A stretch of DNA of 64,000 nucleotides from Amycolatopsis sp. DSM 110486 (GCF_019468465.1 NZ_CP080519.1:6317001-6381000), one strand, 5' to 3'; shown: positions 28,570 through 38,076, counted from the first letter of the stretch. Notes: a model not told the origin generated them from the sequence alone. Translations and numbers: made by a program.

Positions 28570-28745
28570 ATTTCCCTTACCACGCCGAGGATTTCGACCG
28601 CGACGGTCGCGAGGATCCGGCCGGCGCGGTGCGCGACACCGCTGCCGAGCTGCCGTGGCGTGAGGGCGGCGGAAGGGCAGCAGGTTCCGGGCGGTTCTCC
28701 GGTGTGTTGCCGGTGCCCCACGTGTCCACATCGGAAACCGGCTGA
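28566..28745 (+). CDS. Hypothetical 59-residue ORF
   Basis: Begins MNFPYHAEDF, acidic then Gly/Arg-rich, ending VSTSETG. AGGAG lies before the ATG, which overlaps the stop of the ORF before it. Not recognised. The good ribosome sites of both ORFs and the tight coupling argue for translation; there is no conserved motif to suggest function. Confidence 0.4.
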   Translation: MNFPYHAEDFDRDGREDPAGAVRDTAAELPWREGGGRAAGSGRFSGVLPVPHVSTSETG

Positions 28746-28818
28746 CCCTCCCATAAAAAGCTCCGATTCGGCGAGGTTCCCTCTCCTTCACCCACCCCCC
28801 ACTCGCCGGGTCGGGTTC

Positions 28819-28878
28819 CTTGCCGGTCCGGCGGGCGCTTCCCTCCCACATCCCCCCGCACCCGCCGGACCGGTCAAG
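28819..28878. terminator. Long hairpin between converging genes
   Basis: CCGGTCCGGCGGG (28823-28835) pairs with CCCGCCGGACCGG (28861-28873), a perfect 13-bp stem with a 25-base C-rich loop. It overlaps the end of the AsnC-type regulator gene. Confidence 0.65.
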
Positions 28879-29887
28879 GGTTTTTCGTCACCGCGGACCA
28901 GAAGTCCAGGGGGAGGTGGCCGGCGGCGAGGCCCTCGTCGTCGAGCAGGTGGCCCATGAGCTTGATCCCGCGCAGTGTCACGGCGCGGTCGACGATCTCC
29001 AGCCACGGCAGCTTGGCCGCGAGCGAACCCTCCAGCGGCAGCAGGTCGTGCTGGGAACCCAGCCACACCACCAGCATCAGGTTCGCCGCCCCGCTGAGGG
29101 CGGCGCACATGCGTACCTCCGGCAGCATCGCGAGCGAGCGCGCGGTCGTCTCTAGCTTGTCGGGCGGAACGCGCAGCCAGAGCATCGCCGTGACGGGCGC
29201 GGGGGACAAGGGCCGCGCGATCTCGCAGCGCAGCCGGACGGCGCCGCGGGCCAGCAGGGCGTCGAGACGGCGCCGGACGGTGCTCGCGCCCACGCCCAGC
29301 TCCACCGCCAGCGAAGCGGCCGACGCCCGGGCGTCCTCCCCGAGCGCCAGGATCAGCGCCCGGTCCAGCTCGCCGAAGCGCAAAGGTCCGGACGTCCGCG
29401 CCGAGGGCGACACCAGAGCCTCCCGCTCGCCCGGCGAGATCGCGCGGACGCGCCACCGGCTGCCCTCGGTGAACAAGCGCGGCGACACCACCGTGCGCGT
29501 CGCCGTGACGCCCGGCAGCGCCGACAGCCGGTGCAGCACGTAGTCGGAGATCGCGCGCAGCGTTGGCGCCACCAGGTGGATGTGCAGGTCGCAGTGCCCG
29601 GCCAGGTACTCCACCGTCGCCACGTGCGGGTCGGCCGCGAGGCGCTGGGCCACCGCCAAAGCCGAACCCGGCGCGCAGTCGATCTCCACGAACGCCAGCG
29701 CCAGCTGCGCCACCAGCTCGCCGCCCGGGTACGCGGTGAGCCAGGCCTGCCCGCGCGCCACCAGCGCCTCCCAACGCCGCGCGGCCGTCACCGCCCCGAT
29801 GCCCAGCGCCTGGCCCAGCACGGCCCACGTCGCGCGCGGCCGGGTCTGCAGCGCGTCGAGGAGTTTGAGGTCGCTCTCGCTCAACAT
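28874..29887 (-). CDS. Double-domain Lrp/AsnC-family regulator
   Basis: A 337-residue protein made of two AsnC units in tandem. The first has a helix-turn-helix at about residues 5-50 (LKLLDALQTRPRATWAVLGQAL) and a ligand-binding half to about 150. The second starts near 168 (LDRALILALGEDARASAASLA, VGASTVRRRLDALL) and ends with its own sensor domain. ATG 29887 starts the first HTH; the longer frame upstream has no motif. It is divergent from the amidohydrolase operon, 121 bases away, and is its probable regulator. Confidence 0.85.
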   Translation of the reverse strand: MLSESDLKLLDALQTRPRATWAVLGQALGIGAVTAARRWEALVARGQAWLTAYPGGELVAQLALAFVEIDCAPGSALAVAQRLAADPHVATVEYLAGHCDLHIHLVAPTLRAISDYVLHRLSALPGVTATRTVVSPRLFTEGSRWRVRAISPGEREALVSPSARTSGPLRFGELDRALILALGEDARASAASLAVELGVGASTVRRRLDALLARGAVRLRCEIARPLSPAPVTAMLWLRVPPDKLETTARSLAMLPEVRMCAALSGAANLMLVVWLGSQHDLLPLEGSLAAKLPWLEIVDRAVTLRGIKLMGHLLDDEGLAAGHLPLDFWSAVTKNP

Positions 29888-30008
29888 GGCCGATCCTTCG
29901 TCCGCGCGGCGCCGATTTGGCGGATTCCTGCGATCCGGCCGGCAGGAGCGTTCCACACTCGCATCATCTTCGGGCCAGCATATGTCGATGTTCCAGCGAG
30001 GGAGACCC

Positions 30009-31208
30009 ATGTCCTTGCGCTCCGACGCCACAGCGCTCCGCCCCGACCTCATCGCGCTCCGCCGATCGCTGCACCGAACCCCCGAGATCGGTCTCGACCT
30101 GCCCCGCACCCAGGAAAAGGTGCTCCAGGCCCTCGACGGCCTCGGCCTCGAGATCAGCCTCGGCCGCGACCTGTCGTCGGTGACTGCCGTGCTGCGCGGT
30201 GGCGGCGGACCCGGCGGCACCGTGCTGCTGCGCGGCGACATGGACGCGCTGCCCGTCACGGAAGCCTCCGGTGAGGAGTTCTCCTCCGAGATCGACGGCG
30301 CCATGCACGCCTGCGGCCACGACCTGCACACGGCCGGGCTCGTCGGCGCCGCGCAGCTGCTCGTCTGCCGCCGCGACCAGCTGGCCGGCGACGTCGTGTT
30401 CATGTTCCAGCCCGGCGAAGAAGGCTGCGACGGCGCGAGCTACATGATCGACGAGGGCGTGCTCACCGCGTCCGGCCGCCAGGTCGACGCCGCCTACGGG
30501 CTGCACGTTTCGTCTTCGCGCCACGCGCGGGGCCTGTTCACCTGCCGGCCCGGGCCGCTCATGGCCGCGTCCGACGCGGTGAAGGTGCGCGTGGTCGGCG
30601 CCGGCGGCCACGGTTCGGCGCCGGAGGCTTCGCGTGACCCCATCCCGGCCGCGTGCGAGATGGTCACCGCTCTCCAGACGCGCATGACCCGGGCGTTCGG
30701 CGCGTTCGAGCCGGTGGTGCTCACCGTCGGCAGCTTCCACGCCGGCACGCGGCGCAACGTGATCCCGGACGACGCCGTGTTCGAGGCGACCGTGCGCTCG
30801 TTCGACCCGGAGGTGCGCGAGCGCATCCGCGCGCAGGTCGTGCGCGTGTGCGAGGGCATCGCCGCCGCGCACGGCCTGGACGTCGAGATCACCTATGACG
30901 CCGAGTACCCCGTGCTGGTGAACCACGACTCCGGCCACGAGTTCATCGCCGGCACGGTGCGTGAGGTCTTCGGCGAGGAACGGTTCGAGCTGCTGGAAGA
31001 TCCGATGACGGGGTCGGAGGACTTCTCCCGGGTGCTCGGGAAGGTGCCGGGCGCGTTCGTGTTCCTCGGCGCGTCGCGGTCGGACGATCCAGTCGGCGCG
31101 CCGAACAACCACTCGCCGCGCGCCGCGTTCGACGACTCGGTGCTCGCCGACGGCGCGACCCTGCTCGCCGCGCTGGCGTGCCGGCAGCTCGCGGTCCTGG
31201 CAGCGTGA
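30009..31208 (+). CDS. M20-family amidohydrolase (N-acyl amino acid/hippurate hydrolase type)
   Basis: A 399-residue M20D metallopeptidase-type hydrolase. Metal motifs: GDMDALPVTE, MHACGHDLHTA, GEEGCDGA; dimerisation domain about residues 185-300 (VVGAGGHGSAPE); C-terminal GSEDFSRVL and NNHSPRAAF. It removes acyl groups from amino acids or cleaves small amides. ATG 30009 follows GAGGGAG. First gene of a four-gene run with a sodium symporter and a second hydrolase, suggesting uptake and cleavage of an N-acylated or dipeptide-like nutrient. Confidence 0.87.
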   Translation: MSLRSDATALRPDLIALRRSLHRTPEIGLDLPRTQEKVLQALDGLGLEISLGRDLSSVTAVLRGGGGPGGTVLLRGDMDALPVTEASGEEFSSEIDGAMHACGHDLHTAGLVGAAQLLVCRRDQLAGDVVFMFQPGEEGCDGASYMIDEGVLTASGRQVDAAYGLHVSSSRHARGLFTCRPGPLMAASDAVKVRVVGAGGHGSAPEASRDPIPAACEMVTALQTRMTRAFGAFEPVVLTVGSFHAGTRRNVIPDDAVFEATVRSFDPEVRERIRAQVVRVCEGIAAAHGLDVEITYDAEYPVLVNHDSGHEFIAGTVREVFGEERFELLEDPMTGSEDFSRVLGKVPGAFVFLGASRSDDPVGAPNNHSPRAAFDDSVLADGATLLAALACRQLAVLAA

Positions 31209-31212
31209 TCAC

Positions 31213-31413
31213 ATGCGCAGCTACCACCTCCCGCCGATCATCCCGGTGATCGCGCTGGTCCTCATGCCGTTCCTGCCGTTCGTCAACTCCACCGGGCTGT
31301 GGCTCGGCCTGCCGAAGATGCTGGTGTGGGGCGCTTTCTGGTGCCTCATGTTCACCCCGGCCCTGCTGCTGAGCGAGCGCATGATGGCGCGCGCGGGGGC
31401 GGGTGACGACTGA
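31213..31413 (+). CDS. DUF3311 small membrane protein
   Basis: A 66-residue protein with two hydrophobic helices (IIPVIALVLMPFLPFV; VWGAFWCLMFTPALLL), typical of the DUF3311 partner encoded directly before sodium:solute symporters. Its stop overlaps the symporter ATG by one base. Confidence 0.8.
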   Translation: MRSYHLPPIIPVIALVLMPFLPFVNSTGLWLGLPKMLVWGAFWCLMFTPALLLSERMMARAGAGDD

Positions 31414-32846
31414 TGATCCTGACCTTCACGCTCATCGGCATCGTCCTCATCGGCGTGCTCGGCTTCGTCGGGCGGCGCAAGCCCGCGGCGGATCTCAGCG
31501 AGTGGACCGTCGGCGGCCGCAAGTTCGGCGCGCTCACGATGTGGTTCCTGCAGGCCGGCGAGGTGTTCACCACCTTCACCTTCCTCGGCATGGCGGGGCT
31601 CGCCTTCTCCGGCGGCGTCGCGGCGATGTACGCGCTGCCATACGTGCCGATCGCCTACGTGGTCCTGTTCTTCCTGGCCAAACGCCTGTGGCGGATGGGC
31701 AAGGACCGCGGGTACCTCACGCAGGGCGATTTCCTCGAGGACCGCTTCTCCAGCAAGTTCCTCGGCACGCTCTCGGCCGTGCTCGGCGTGATCTTCGTGC
31801 TGCCCTACCTGCAGCTGCAGATCACCGGGCTCGGTCTGATCGTGCGGCTCGTGACCGGCGACGCGGCGTCGGGCAACCTGAGCATGGTGCTCGGCAGCGT
31901 GCTGATCGTCGCGTTCGTGCTGTGGGCCGGGCTGCGGGGCGTGGCGGCGACGTCGTACTTCAAGGACGCGATCATGCTCGTGGTCCTCGTGGTGCTGATC
32001 ATCGCGGTGCCCGCGCACTTCGCCGGCGGCGTCTCGGGCGTGTTCCACAAGATCGAGCAGCTGCACCCGGAGAAGCTGTTCATCCACGCCGGCAGCAACG
32101 ACCACACGTGGTTCATCACCAGCATGATCGTGAGCGCGATCGGCGTCGGCCTGATGACGCTGCCGCACTCGTGGCCCGCGCTGATGGCCGCGCGCGACCC
32201 GAAGGTGCTGCGGCGCAACTACACGTGGATGCCGATCTACGAGCTGTGCCTGCTGCTGCCGATGATCATCGGGTTCGCCGCGATCCTCGTGGTGGACAAG
32301 ACCAGCGACCCCAACGGCGTGCTCCTGACCCTGAGCAAGGACGCGCTGCCGGGCTGGGTCACGGGGCTGGTCGTCGTGGCGGCCACGGCCACCGCGATGG
32401 TGCCCGCGGCCGGCATCCTCATCGGGATCTCGTCGCTGGTGGCCCGCAACATCGTGCGGGTGCGCGGGGAGCGCAGGCAGTTCTGGATCAACCACGGCAC
32501 GGTCGTGCTCGCGAGCGCGCTCGCGTTGGTGCTCGGCATCTTCCGGCCCGACCTGCTCGCGAACCTGCTCCTGCTCACGTACTCCGGCTCGGTGCAGCTC
32601 GCGCCGGCCAACCTGCTGGGCTTCCTCAAGAAGGTGCCGGTCGGTAAGGGCCCGGTGCTCGCCGGGCTGATCGCCGGCGAGATCGTGGTCATCTGGCTGA
32701 CCTTCTTCGACACGCAGTTCGCCGGCACCGTGAACGTCGGCCTGATCGGGCTCGCGGCCAACGTCGTGGTGCTCTCGGTGGCCACCGGCATCGAGCGGGC
32801 CGTGACGCGGCCCGGTGTTCCCGTGAAGACAGGAGAACCGGTATGA
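31413..32846 (+). CDS. Sodium:solute symporter (SSS family)
   Basis: A 477-residue transporter with about 13 membrane segments. Early motif WTVGGRKFGALTMWFLQAGE and the following GMAGLAFSGG region carry the SSS sodium-site pattern. Coupled to DUF3311 before and an amidohydrolase after (four-base overlap). Substrate not deducible; neighbours suggest an amide or peptide derivative. Confidence 0.85.
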   Translation: MILTFTLIGIVLIGVLGFVGRRKPAADLSEWTVGGRKFGALTMWFLQAGEVFTTFTFLGMAGLAFSGGVAAMYALPYVPIAYVVLFFLAKRLWRMGKDRGYLTQGDFLEDRFSSKFLGTLSAVLGVIFVLPYLQLQITGLGLIVRLVTGDAASGNLSMVLGSVLIVAFVLWAGLRGVAATSYFKDAIMLVVLVVLIIAVPAHFAGGVSGVFHKIEQLHPEKLFIHAGSNDHTWFITSMIVSAIGVGLMTLPHSWPALMAARDPKVLRRNYTWMPIYELCLLLPMIIGFAAILVVDKTSDPNGVLLTLSKDALPGWVTGLVVVAATATAMVPAAGILIGISSLVARNIVRVRGERRQFWINHGTVVLASALALVLGIFRPDLLANLLLLTYSGSVQLAPANLLGFLKKVPVGKGPVLAGLIAGEIVVIWLTFFDTQFAGTVNVGLIGLAANVVVLSVATGIERAVTRPGVPVKTGEPV

Positions 32847-34045
32847 CCCGCACGGTGTTCAGCGGCGGCTCGGTGTTCGACGGCACCGGCAGCGCCCCCG
32901 CCCCGGCCGACGTCGTGGTGGAGGACGGCCGGATCGTCGAGGTCGGCACCGGCCTCGACGGCGACCGTTCGGTCGACTGCACCGGCGCGACGCTGTTGCC
33001 CGGTTTGTTCGACTGCCACGTGCACGTGACGGTGTCGGACCTCGGGTTGCTGCCGCGCGTGCAGAAGCCGTTCTCGTACCAGTTCTACGAGGCCGCCCGC
33101 AACCTCTGGACCACGCTCAAGCTCGGCATCACGACCGTGCGCGACGCGGCCGGCGCCGACCTCGGCATCAAGCAGGCCGTGGCCGACGGGCTGATCCCCG
33201 GGCCGCGGCTGCAGATCGCCATCGGCCTGATCAGCCCCACCGGCGGCCACGGCGACGGCTGGATGCCCTCGGGCCACTGCCTTCCGCTGTCGCTGCCCCA
33301 CCCCGGCCGCCCCGACGCGACGGCCGACGGCCCGGACGAGATGCGCCGCGTCGCGCGGACGTTGCTGCGCGCCGGCGCGGACGTGCTGAAGGTCTGCACC
33401 ACCGGCGGCGTCCTGTCACCCCGCGACGACCCGCGGCACTCGCAGTTCACACTGGAGGAGCTCGACGTCCTCGTCACCGAGGCCCAGATGCAGGGCCGCG
33501 CCGTGATGGCCCACGCTCAGGGCGCGGAGGGCATCAAGAACGCCGTGCGCGCCGGCATCCGCTCCATCGAGCACGGCATCTACCTCGACGACGAGGCCAT
33601 CGAGCTCATGCTGGCCCGCGGCACCTGGCTTGTGCCGACGCTGGTGGCGCCGGTCAACGTCATCCGCGCGGCCGCGGCGGGTGCTTCGCTGCCGGACGCC
33701 GTGGTGCAGAAGGCCAAGGAGGTCGCGGAGGTCCACGCCGACTCGGTGCGCCGGGCGGTCGCCGCGGGCGTGCGGATCGCGATGGGGACGGACAGCGGGG
33801 TGGGTCCCCACGGGACGAACCTGGAGGAGCTGGAGCTGATGCGCTCGTGCGGTATGAGCCCGGCCGACGTGCTCGTGGCGACCACGTCGTCGGCCGCCCG
33901 GTTGCTCGGCATGGAGGGCGAGCTGGGCCGGCTCGCTCCCGGTCATCGCGCGGACATCGTGGTGGTGGCCGGGGATCCGTACGACTTCGCCGACCTGGCG
34001 GCCAACGTCCGCGAGGTCTGGCAGGACGGCGTGCGGGCGGTGTGA
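32843..34045 (+). CDS. Metal-dependent amidohydrolase (imidazolonepropionase/Xaa-Pro dipeptidase-like)
   Basis: A 400-residue amidohydrolase-superfamily enzyme. Metal ligands: HxH in GLFDCHVHVT, a likely carboxylated Lys in DVLKVCTTGG, His in VMAHAQG, His in IEHGIYL and Asp in MGTDSGVGPHG. Related enzymes split carboxylated or prolyl dipeptides. ATG 32843 overlaps the symporter end. Last gene of the operon. Confidence 0.83.
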   Translation: MTRTVFSGGSVFDGTGSAPAPADVVVEDGRIVEVGTGLDGDRSVDCTGATLLPGLFDCHVHVTVSDLGLLPRVQKPFSYQFYEAARNLWTTLKLGITTVRDAAGADLGIKQAVADGLIPGPRLQIAIGLISPTGGHGDGWMPSGHCLPLSLPHPGRPDATADGPDEMRRVARTLLRAGADVLKVCTTGGVLSPRDDPRHSQFTLEELDVLVTEAQMQGRAVMAHAQGAEGIKNAVRAGIRSIEHGIYLDDEAIELMLARGTWLVPTLVAPVNVIRAAAAGASLPDAVVQKAKEVAEVHADSVRRAVAAGVRIAMGTDSGVGPHGTNLEELELMRSCGMSPADVLVATTSSAARLLGMEGELGRLAPGHRADIVVVAGDPYDFADLAANVREVWQDGVRAV

Positions 34046-34375
34046 CGCTTCGCGGTGCTTCGGCTCGTCCGGGGCCGAGGCACCGCGGTGTCGTCGCCGG
34101 CATGCTCGGCTGATGGGCATGAGCAGAGTCCCGAAGTGCGCCCGGGCGCCCAAATCACCGCCCAGGAAATCTGCTGCTGCCGGTTCTCCGGCGCCATCGC
34201 CGAGGACTGCGAGCTCTCTGCACAGGCGCGGCCACCGCTGTCAGCCGCGCTGGGTGCCGGGGATCAGGGCTGATCATCCGCGGATGCTCGCGAATCGGGG
34301 CACCACAACGAAAGCCGCCCTCTTGCCGATGCTCGACGGGTTCGCCGTCGAGCGGTGCCTCCTCATCTCGTCCGG
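34046..34375. other. 330-bp convergent intergenic region
   Basis: Lies between the amidohydrolase stop and the sedolisin stop. Open frames on both strands show no family features. No clear hairpin terminator was found by eye. Confidence 0.4.
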
Positions 34376-35764
34376 CTAGAACGCGCCGAGTCCCACCGGG
34401 ACGCCCAGACCGGTCGGGCCGTCCCAGCCGAGGCCGGCGGAGCAGACGACGGGCTTGAACTGCGCGCAGTCGGCGGGGCCGTGCTGGGCGTTGGAGCCGG
34501 AGGAGACGTCGGCGATCGTGCCGGGAGGGGCGCTGTACAAGGTGTTCGGACCGTCCACACCGGACAGCCGACCGCCGCGGGCGTAGAGGCCGGCGACGAA
34601 GGGCGAGGCGGCGCTGGTGCCGCCGACGATGAGCCAGCCGGCTTTGCCGCCGTTGGGCGCGTAGGAGCGGTAGACGGCGACGCCGGTGAGCGGGTCGGCG
34701 ACCGCGGAGACGTCGGAGCCCGCGCGGTGGCCCGAGCAGTTGGCGGCGATGGCGGCCGGCTGGCCTTGCGCGGGACCGAGGTCGAGGGCGCAGCCGCTGC
34801 CGGCGCCGACCCAGCGCTGCTGCTCGCCGTGTGGGGTGAACAGGCTGCCCCAGGCCTTCTGCACGAACGAGCCGCCGGAGCCGCTCAGCGACGTGCCGCC
34901 GACCGACGTGACCCACGGCAGTTCTTGCGGCCACAGCTGCGGCCCGCCGAGATAACCCTTGTCGCCGGACGCGGCGACCACTGCCATGCCCGGGTGGTGC
35001 AGCGCCACGGCGGGCGCGCCGGCGCCGAGGTAGTCGCCCTGCAGTCCGGTGGGCACGCCGTAGCTCATGCTCACGGCGCTCGAACGCAGGCTCGCCGCGT
35101 AGCTCACGGCGGTGCCGAAGTCGTCGGCGAGCTGGCCGGGCAGCTGCAGCAGCACGGCGTTGAGCAGGCGCCCGACGTCCATCGGGATCTGGACCATGGT
35201 GATGCGGCACATCGGGCACGCGGCGGAGGCGAGGTCGACGTCGAGCGCGGTCTCGGTGGCGTAGGCCTCCTCGATCTCGCCGAGCCCGTCGACGGGCTTG
35301 AGCGCCGGCCCGCCGTGGTAGTCGGTGATCTTGAGGCAGCCGTCGGCCGTGGTGCACTCGGGCAGGCCGAACTGGCCGCGGTAGGTCGTGAGGTCGGCCT
35401 CCAGCGTCGGGTACGCGCCGATGCCGACGATCGTCACCATGCCGCGTTCGCCGGTCTTCGCGTCCGGCAGGTGGTAGGCGCGCGCCAGATCGGCGGGCGA
35501 GAACCCGGCCGGCGCGGGGGTGGTGAGGGGATCGGCCGACGCCTTGTCGCGCGTGACGACGTTCGTCAGGCAGCCGAGATCCACCTGGTGCCCCTGTACG
35601 ACCCCGGTGCACGAGTCGGCGACGCCGTGGTCCTGGCCCAGCGTGCCCGCGCGCACCGCCTGCGCGACCTGGGCCGTGGCGGCGTCCGGCGGCGTGGCTG
35701 TGGCAGGTGCGGCGAGCGGAACAGCGACGACAACGGCCAGTACGAGCGCCCGACCCAGCTTCAT
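34376..35764 (-). CDS. Secreted S53-family serine-carboxyl peptidase (sedolisin-like)
   Basis: A 462-residue exported protease. Signal peptide to about residue 24 (APATATPP). S53 features: ATETALDVDLASAACP with the Glu/Asp pair, SMSYG, VAASGDKGY, GGTS repeated, and the Ser motif IVGGTSAASPF near residue 380. The pro-domain is short or missing compared with kumamolisin. Start ATG 35764 gives the signal peptide directly. Confidence 0.83.
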   Translation of the reverse strand: MKLGRALVLAVVVAVPLAAPATATPPDAATAQVAQAVRAGTLGQDHGVADSCTGVVQGHQVDLGCLTNVVTRDKASADPLTTPAPAGFSPADLARAYHLPDAKTGERGMVTIVGIGAYPTLEADLTTYRGQFGLPECTTADGCLKITDYHGGPALKPVDGLGEIEEAYATETALDVDLASAACPMCRITMVQIPMDVGRLLNAVLLQLPGQLADDFGTAVSYAASLRSSAVSMSYGVPTGLQGDYLGAGAPAVALHHPGMAVVAASGDKGYLGGPQLWPQELPWVTSVGGTSLSGSGGSFVQKAWGSLFTPHGEQQRWVGAGSGCALDLGPAQGQPAAIAANCSGHRAGSDVSAVADPLTGVAVYRSYAPNGGKAGWLIVGGTSAASPFVAGLYARGGRLSGVDGPNTLYSAPPGTIADVSSGSNAQHGPADCAQFKPVVCSAGLGWDGPTGLGVPVGLGAF

Positions 35765-35858
35765 GCTCACTCCCCTCGGCGGCGACCTCCTCAGGCCTAC
35801 ACCGCCGAGCCGGGCGCGGCAGGGGCGGACGCGTCCTCGCACCCGCACGAGTGAACAG

Positions 35859-36434
35859 TCACCGGCCGAACGTGACCGCCGCCCGAACCGCGGCGGGGAC
35901 TTTCGCGCGCAGCTCGGGGTCCGGAGCCGCGCCGAGGGCGTCGTTGACCGTCGCGAACGCCAGCCGCAGCGCGATCCACGTGGTGGCCTCGAAGATCTCG
36001 CGGTCGTCCAGACCGGCGGCGCGCAGCGCGGCCACGTCCTCGGCAGTCGTCGCATTCGGGTCGCCGAGGACTTTTCGGGCCCACCCCGCGAGCGCCGACT
36101 CCCGTTCGGACACCTGCGCCGGCTCGCCGCGCAGCACGGCCGCCGCGGTGGCGTCGTCGGTCAGGCTCGCCAGCCGGGCGCCCCACGCGAGTGCGCAGTA
36201 GGAGTCGCCGCGCGCGGCCGCAGTGGCGGCCACCAGCACCGCCGCCTCCCGCGCGGACAGGCCCGAGGAACCCATGAGTGTCGCGCGCAGTTCGCTGAAC
36301 GCGACGAGCACATCGGGCCGCCAGGCCCACACGCGCGTGAGGTTGTTGACGTACCCGTCGGAACCGAGGTCCTCGCCGTACACCGCTTCGACGGCGAGGC
36401 CCGGGGGAGGTTCGGTGAGGAAGGAGTGTCTCAT
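35859..36434 (-). CDS. AhpD/carboxymuconolactone decarboxylase-like protein
   Basis: A 191-residue all-helical protein of the AhpD-like fold. The core SAREAAVLVAATAAARGDSYCALAWG holds only one Cys where active AhpD has CxxC and His, so peroxidase activity is doubtful. ATG 36434 overlaps the stop of the upstream terpene-cyclase-like gene (ATGA). The family also includes lipid and quinone-related proteins. Confidence 0.68.
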   Translation of the reverse strand: MRHSFLTEPPPGLAVEAVYGEDLGSDGYVNNLTRVWAWRPDVLVAFSELRATLMGSSGLSAREAAVLVAATAAARGDSYCALAWGARLASLTDDATAAAVLRGEPAQVSERESALAGWARKVLGDPNATTAEDVAALRAAGLDDREIFEATTWIALRLAFATVNDALGAAPDPELRAKVPAAVRAAVTFGR

Positions 36435-37408
36435 CGAGTCAGTGTGCGCGCGTCCGTCCGGTCGCGACAGTCCCACCAATCCAGCACCCGCATCGCATGA
36501 AAGGTCAGCCACTTCGACGGTTCCCCGCCCGGCACGTCGATCTCGAACCAGACTTCACCAGGATGACGCCGGGCCTGCAGCCATGTTCCGTCGGGCTGCC
36601 GTTCCGTGCGGATGATCTCGACGGCTTCGGCCATCCGCGGATCCGGGGCGGTGCCGTCGAACAGCGCGGCGGCGCGGAAGTAGTCCGCCGCGTTGAGGAG
36701 GTTGTAGAACCAGCGGAACGGGTAGCCGAAGTGCCGGACCCACGGCGCGATCGGCTCACCCGTCGACAGCCGCCGGAACAGGCTGCGGGACAACAGGTAC
36801 TCCTCGCCGCCGCGGCGCGCGTCGTCGACAGAGCCCACCGGACCGCCGGCTTTCTCGTAGTCCAGCAAGGCCTTCAGCGCGTTGAGGGTCGAGTGGACGG
36901 ACGAGCGCTCGGCTCCCTCGACCCAGAGGCAGTTCCAGCCGCCGTCGACCAACCGGTGCTCCATGAACCACCTAGCGATGCCGTGGACGTCGGCGCCCAG
37001 CCACAGGCCGTTGGACAGCGTCCACGAGTTGATGCAGACGTCGACCTCGCCGTCCCAGTACGGCAGGTTCTCGTACTCCCACCGGCTGTTGCGCGCCAGC
37101 AGTTCGGCCGTGCCGTTGAGCACCGACGCGTCGAGGCCCCAGTCGCGCAGCGAGTTGAGCGACCACGTGGTCGCGGTCCACGGCTGGCCGTCTTCCGGCG
37201 AGCCCTGGAACTCGGCGGGGAAGAACGCGCCGCCGGCCCACTGGCCGTCCGGGTCCTGCAGGGCGAGCAGCCGCGCGCCGAACCCCTCCGTGGCGACGCG
37301 GGCGCGCGTCGCCTCCCAGACCTCCGGTGGCGAGCCCGCGAGGTCGCGTTCGACCTGCCAGCGCAGCGCCGGGTCGGAGTCGAGCAGCCACGGAAGCACC
37401 TCAGCCAT
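36431..37408 (-). CDS. Squalene cyclase/prenyltransferase-repeat-like protein
   Basis: A 325-residue protein with alpha-barrel repeats reminiscent of prenyltransferase and squalene-hopene cyclase domains: LQDPDGQWAGGAFFP, VDGGWNCLW, ERQPDGTWLQ. It is half the length of a real cyclase and no DxDD-type acid motif is seen, so it may not be catalytic. Coupled to the AhpD-like gene and 20 bases downstream of the response regulator. Confidence 0.65.
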   Translation of the reverse strand: MAEVLPWLLDSDPALRWQVERDLAGSPPEVWEATRARVATEGFGARLLALQDPDGQWAGGAFFPAEFQGSPEDGQPWTATTWSLNSLRDWGLDASVLNGTAELLARNSRWEYENLPYWDGEVDVCINSWTLSNGLWLGADVHGIARWFMEHRLVDGGWNCLWVEGAERSSVHSTLNALKALLDYEKAGGPVGSVDDARRGGEEYLLSRSLFRRLSTGEPIAPWVRHFGYPFRWFYNLLNAADYFRAAALFDGTAPDPRMAEAVEIIRTERQPDGTWLQARRHPGEVWFEIDVPGGEPSKWLTFHAMRVLDWWDCRDRTDARTLTR

Positions 37409-37428
37409 GGGCCGACTCTACGGCGGCC

Positions 37429-38076
37429 TCAGCCCGAAGTCAGCCCGTGGCGGTAGGCGTATCCGACGGCCTGCGCCCGATCACGTGCGCCGATCTTGCC
37501 GAGGATGCGGTTGATGTGGCTCTTCACCGTGGCTTCGGCGACGAAGAGCCGGTGCGCGATCTCGGTGTTGGACAGGCCGTCGGCGATCAACGTCAGCACG
37601 TCCACCTCGCGTGGCGTCAGGCCGTCGGGCGCTTCGGCGGACGGCGGGCGGGGCGCGCCGGCCGTGAGCGCGTCCACGAGGTGGTGCTGCACCGCGGGGT
37701 CGATCACGGCCGCGCCGCGCGTCACCTGGCCCAGGGCGCGGCGGATGTCGTCGGCCCCGGCGTCTTTCGTGAGGTAGCCGCGGGCGCCGGCCTGCAACGC
37801 GTCGAGCACGGACTTGTCGTCGGCGTACGTGGTGAGCGCGACGACCTGCACGTCGTGGTCGCGGGCGCGGATGCGGCGCGTGGCCTCGATCCCGTCGCAG
37901 CGCGGCATGCGCAGGTCCATCAGCACGACGTCCGGCTTCAGCTGCCCGGCCAGCTCGGCTGCCTGGTCGCCGTCGGCCGCCGTGCCGACGACCTCGACGC
38001 CCGGGAGCAGCCCGAGCAGCATCGACAGGCCGTCGCGCACCACGCGCTGGTCGTCGGCCACCAGCACGCGGATCAC
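37429..38076 (-). CDS. NarL/LuxR-family response regulator
   Basis: A 215-residue regulator. The receiver domain has the DDQ pair, phosphoacceptor Asp in VVLMDLRMP and Lys in YLTKDAG. The LuxR HTH is at about residues 150-210 (LTPREVDVLTLIADGLSNTEIAH). GTG overlaps the histidine kinase stop (GTGA). Confidence 0.9.
   Translation of the reverse strand: MIRVLVADDQRVVRDGLSMLLGLLPGVEVVGTAADGDQAAELAGQLKPDVVLMDLRMPRCDGIEATRRIRARDHDVQVVALTTYADDKSVLDALQAGARGYLTKDAGADDIRRALGQVTRGAAVIDPAVQHHLVDALTAGAPRPPSAEAPDGLTPREVDVLTLIADGLSNTEIAHRLFVAEATVKSHINRILGKIGARDRAQAVGYAYRHGLTSG

Noticed and set aside
34046..34375. Small ORF between the amidohydrolase and sedolisin genes
   Set aside because: No ribosome site, no recognisable motif and equal openness on both strands.
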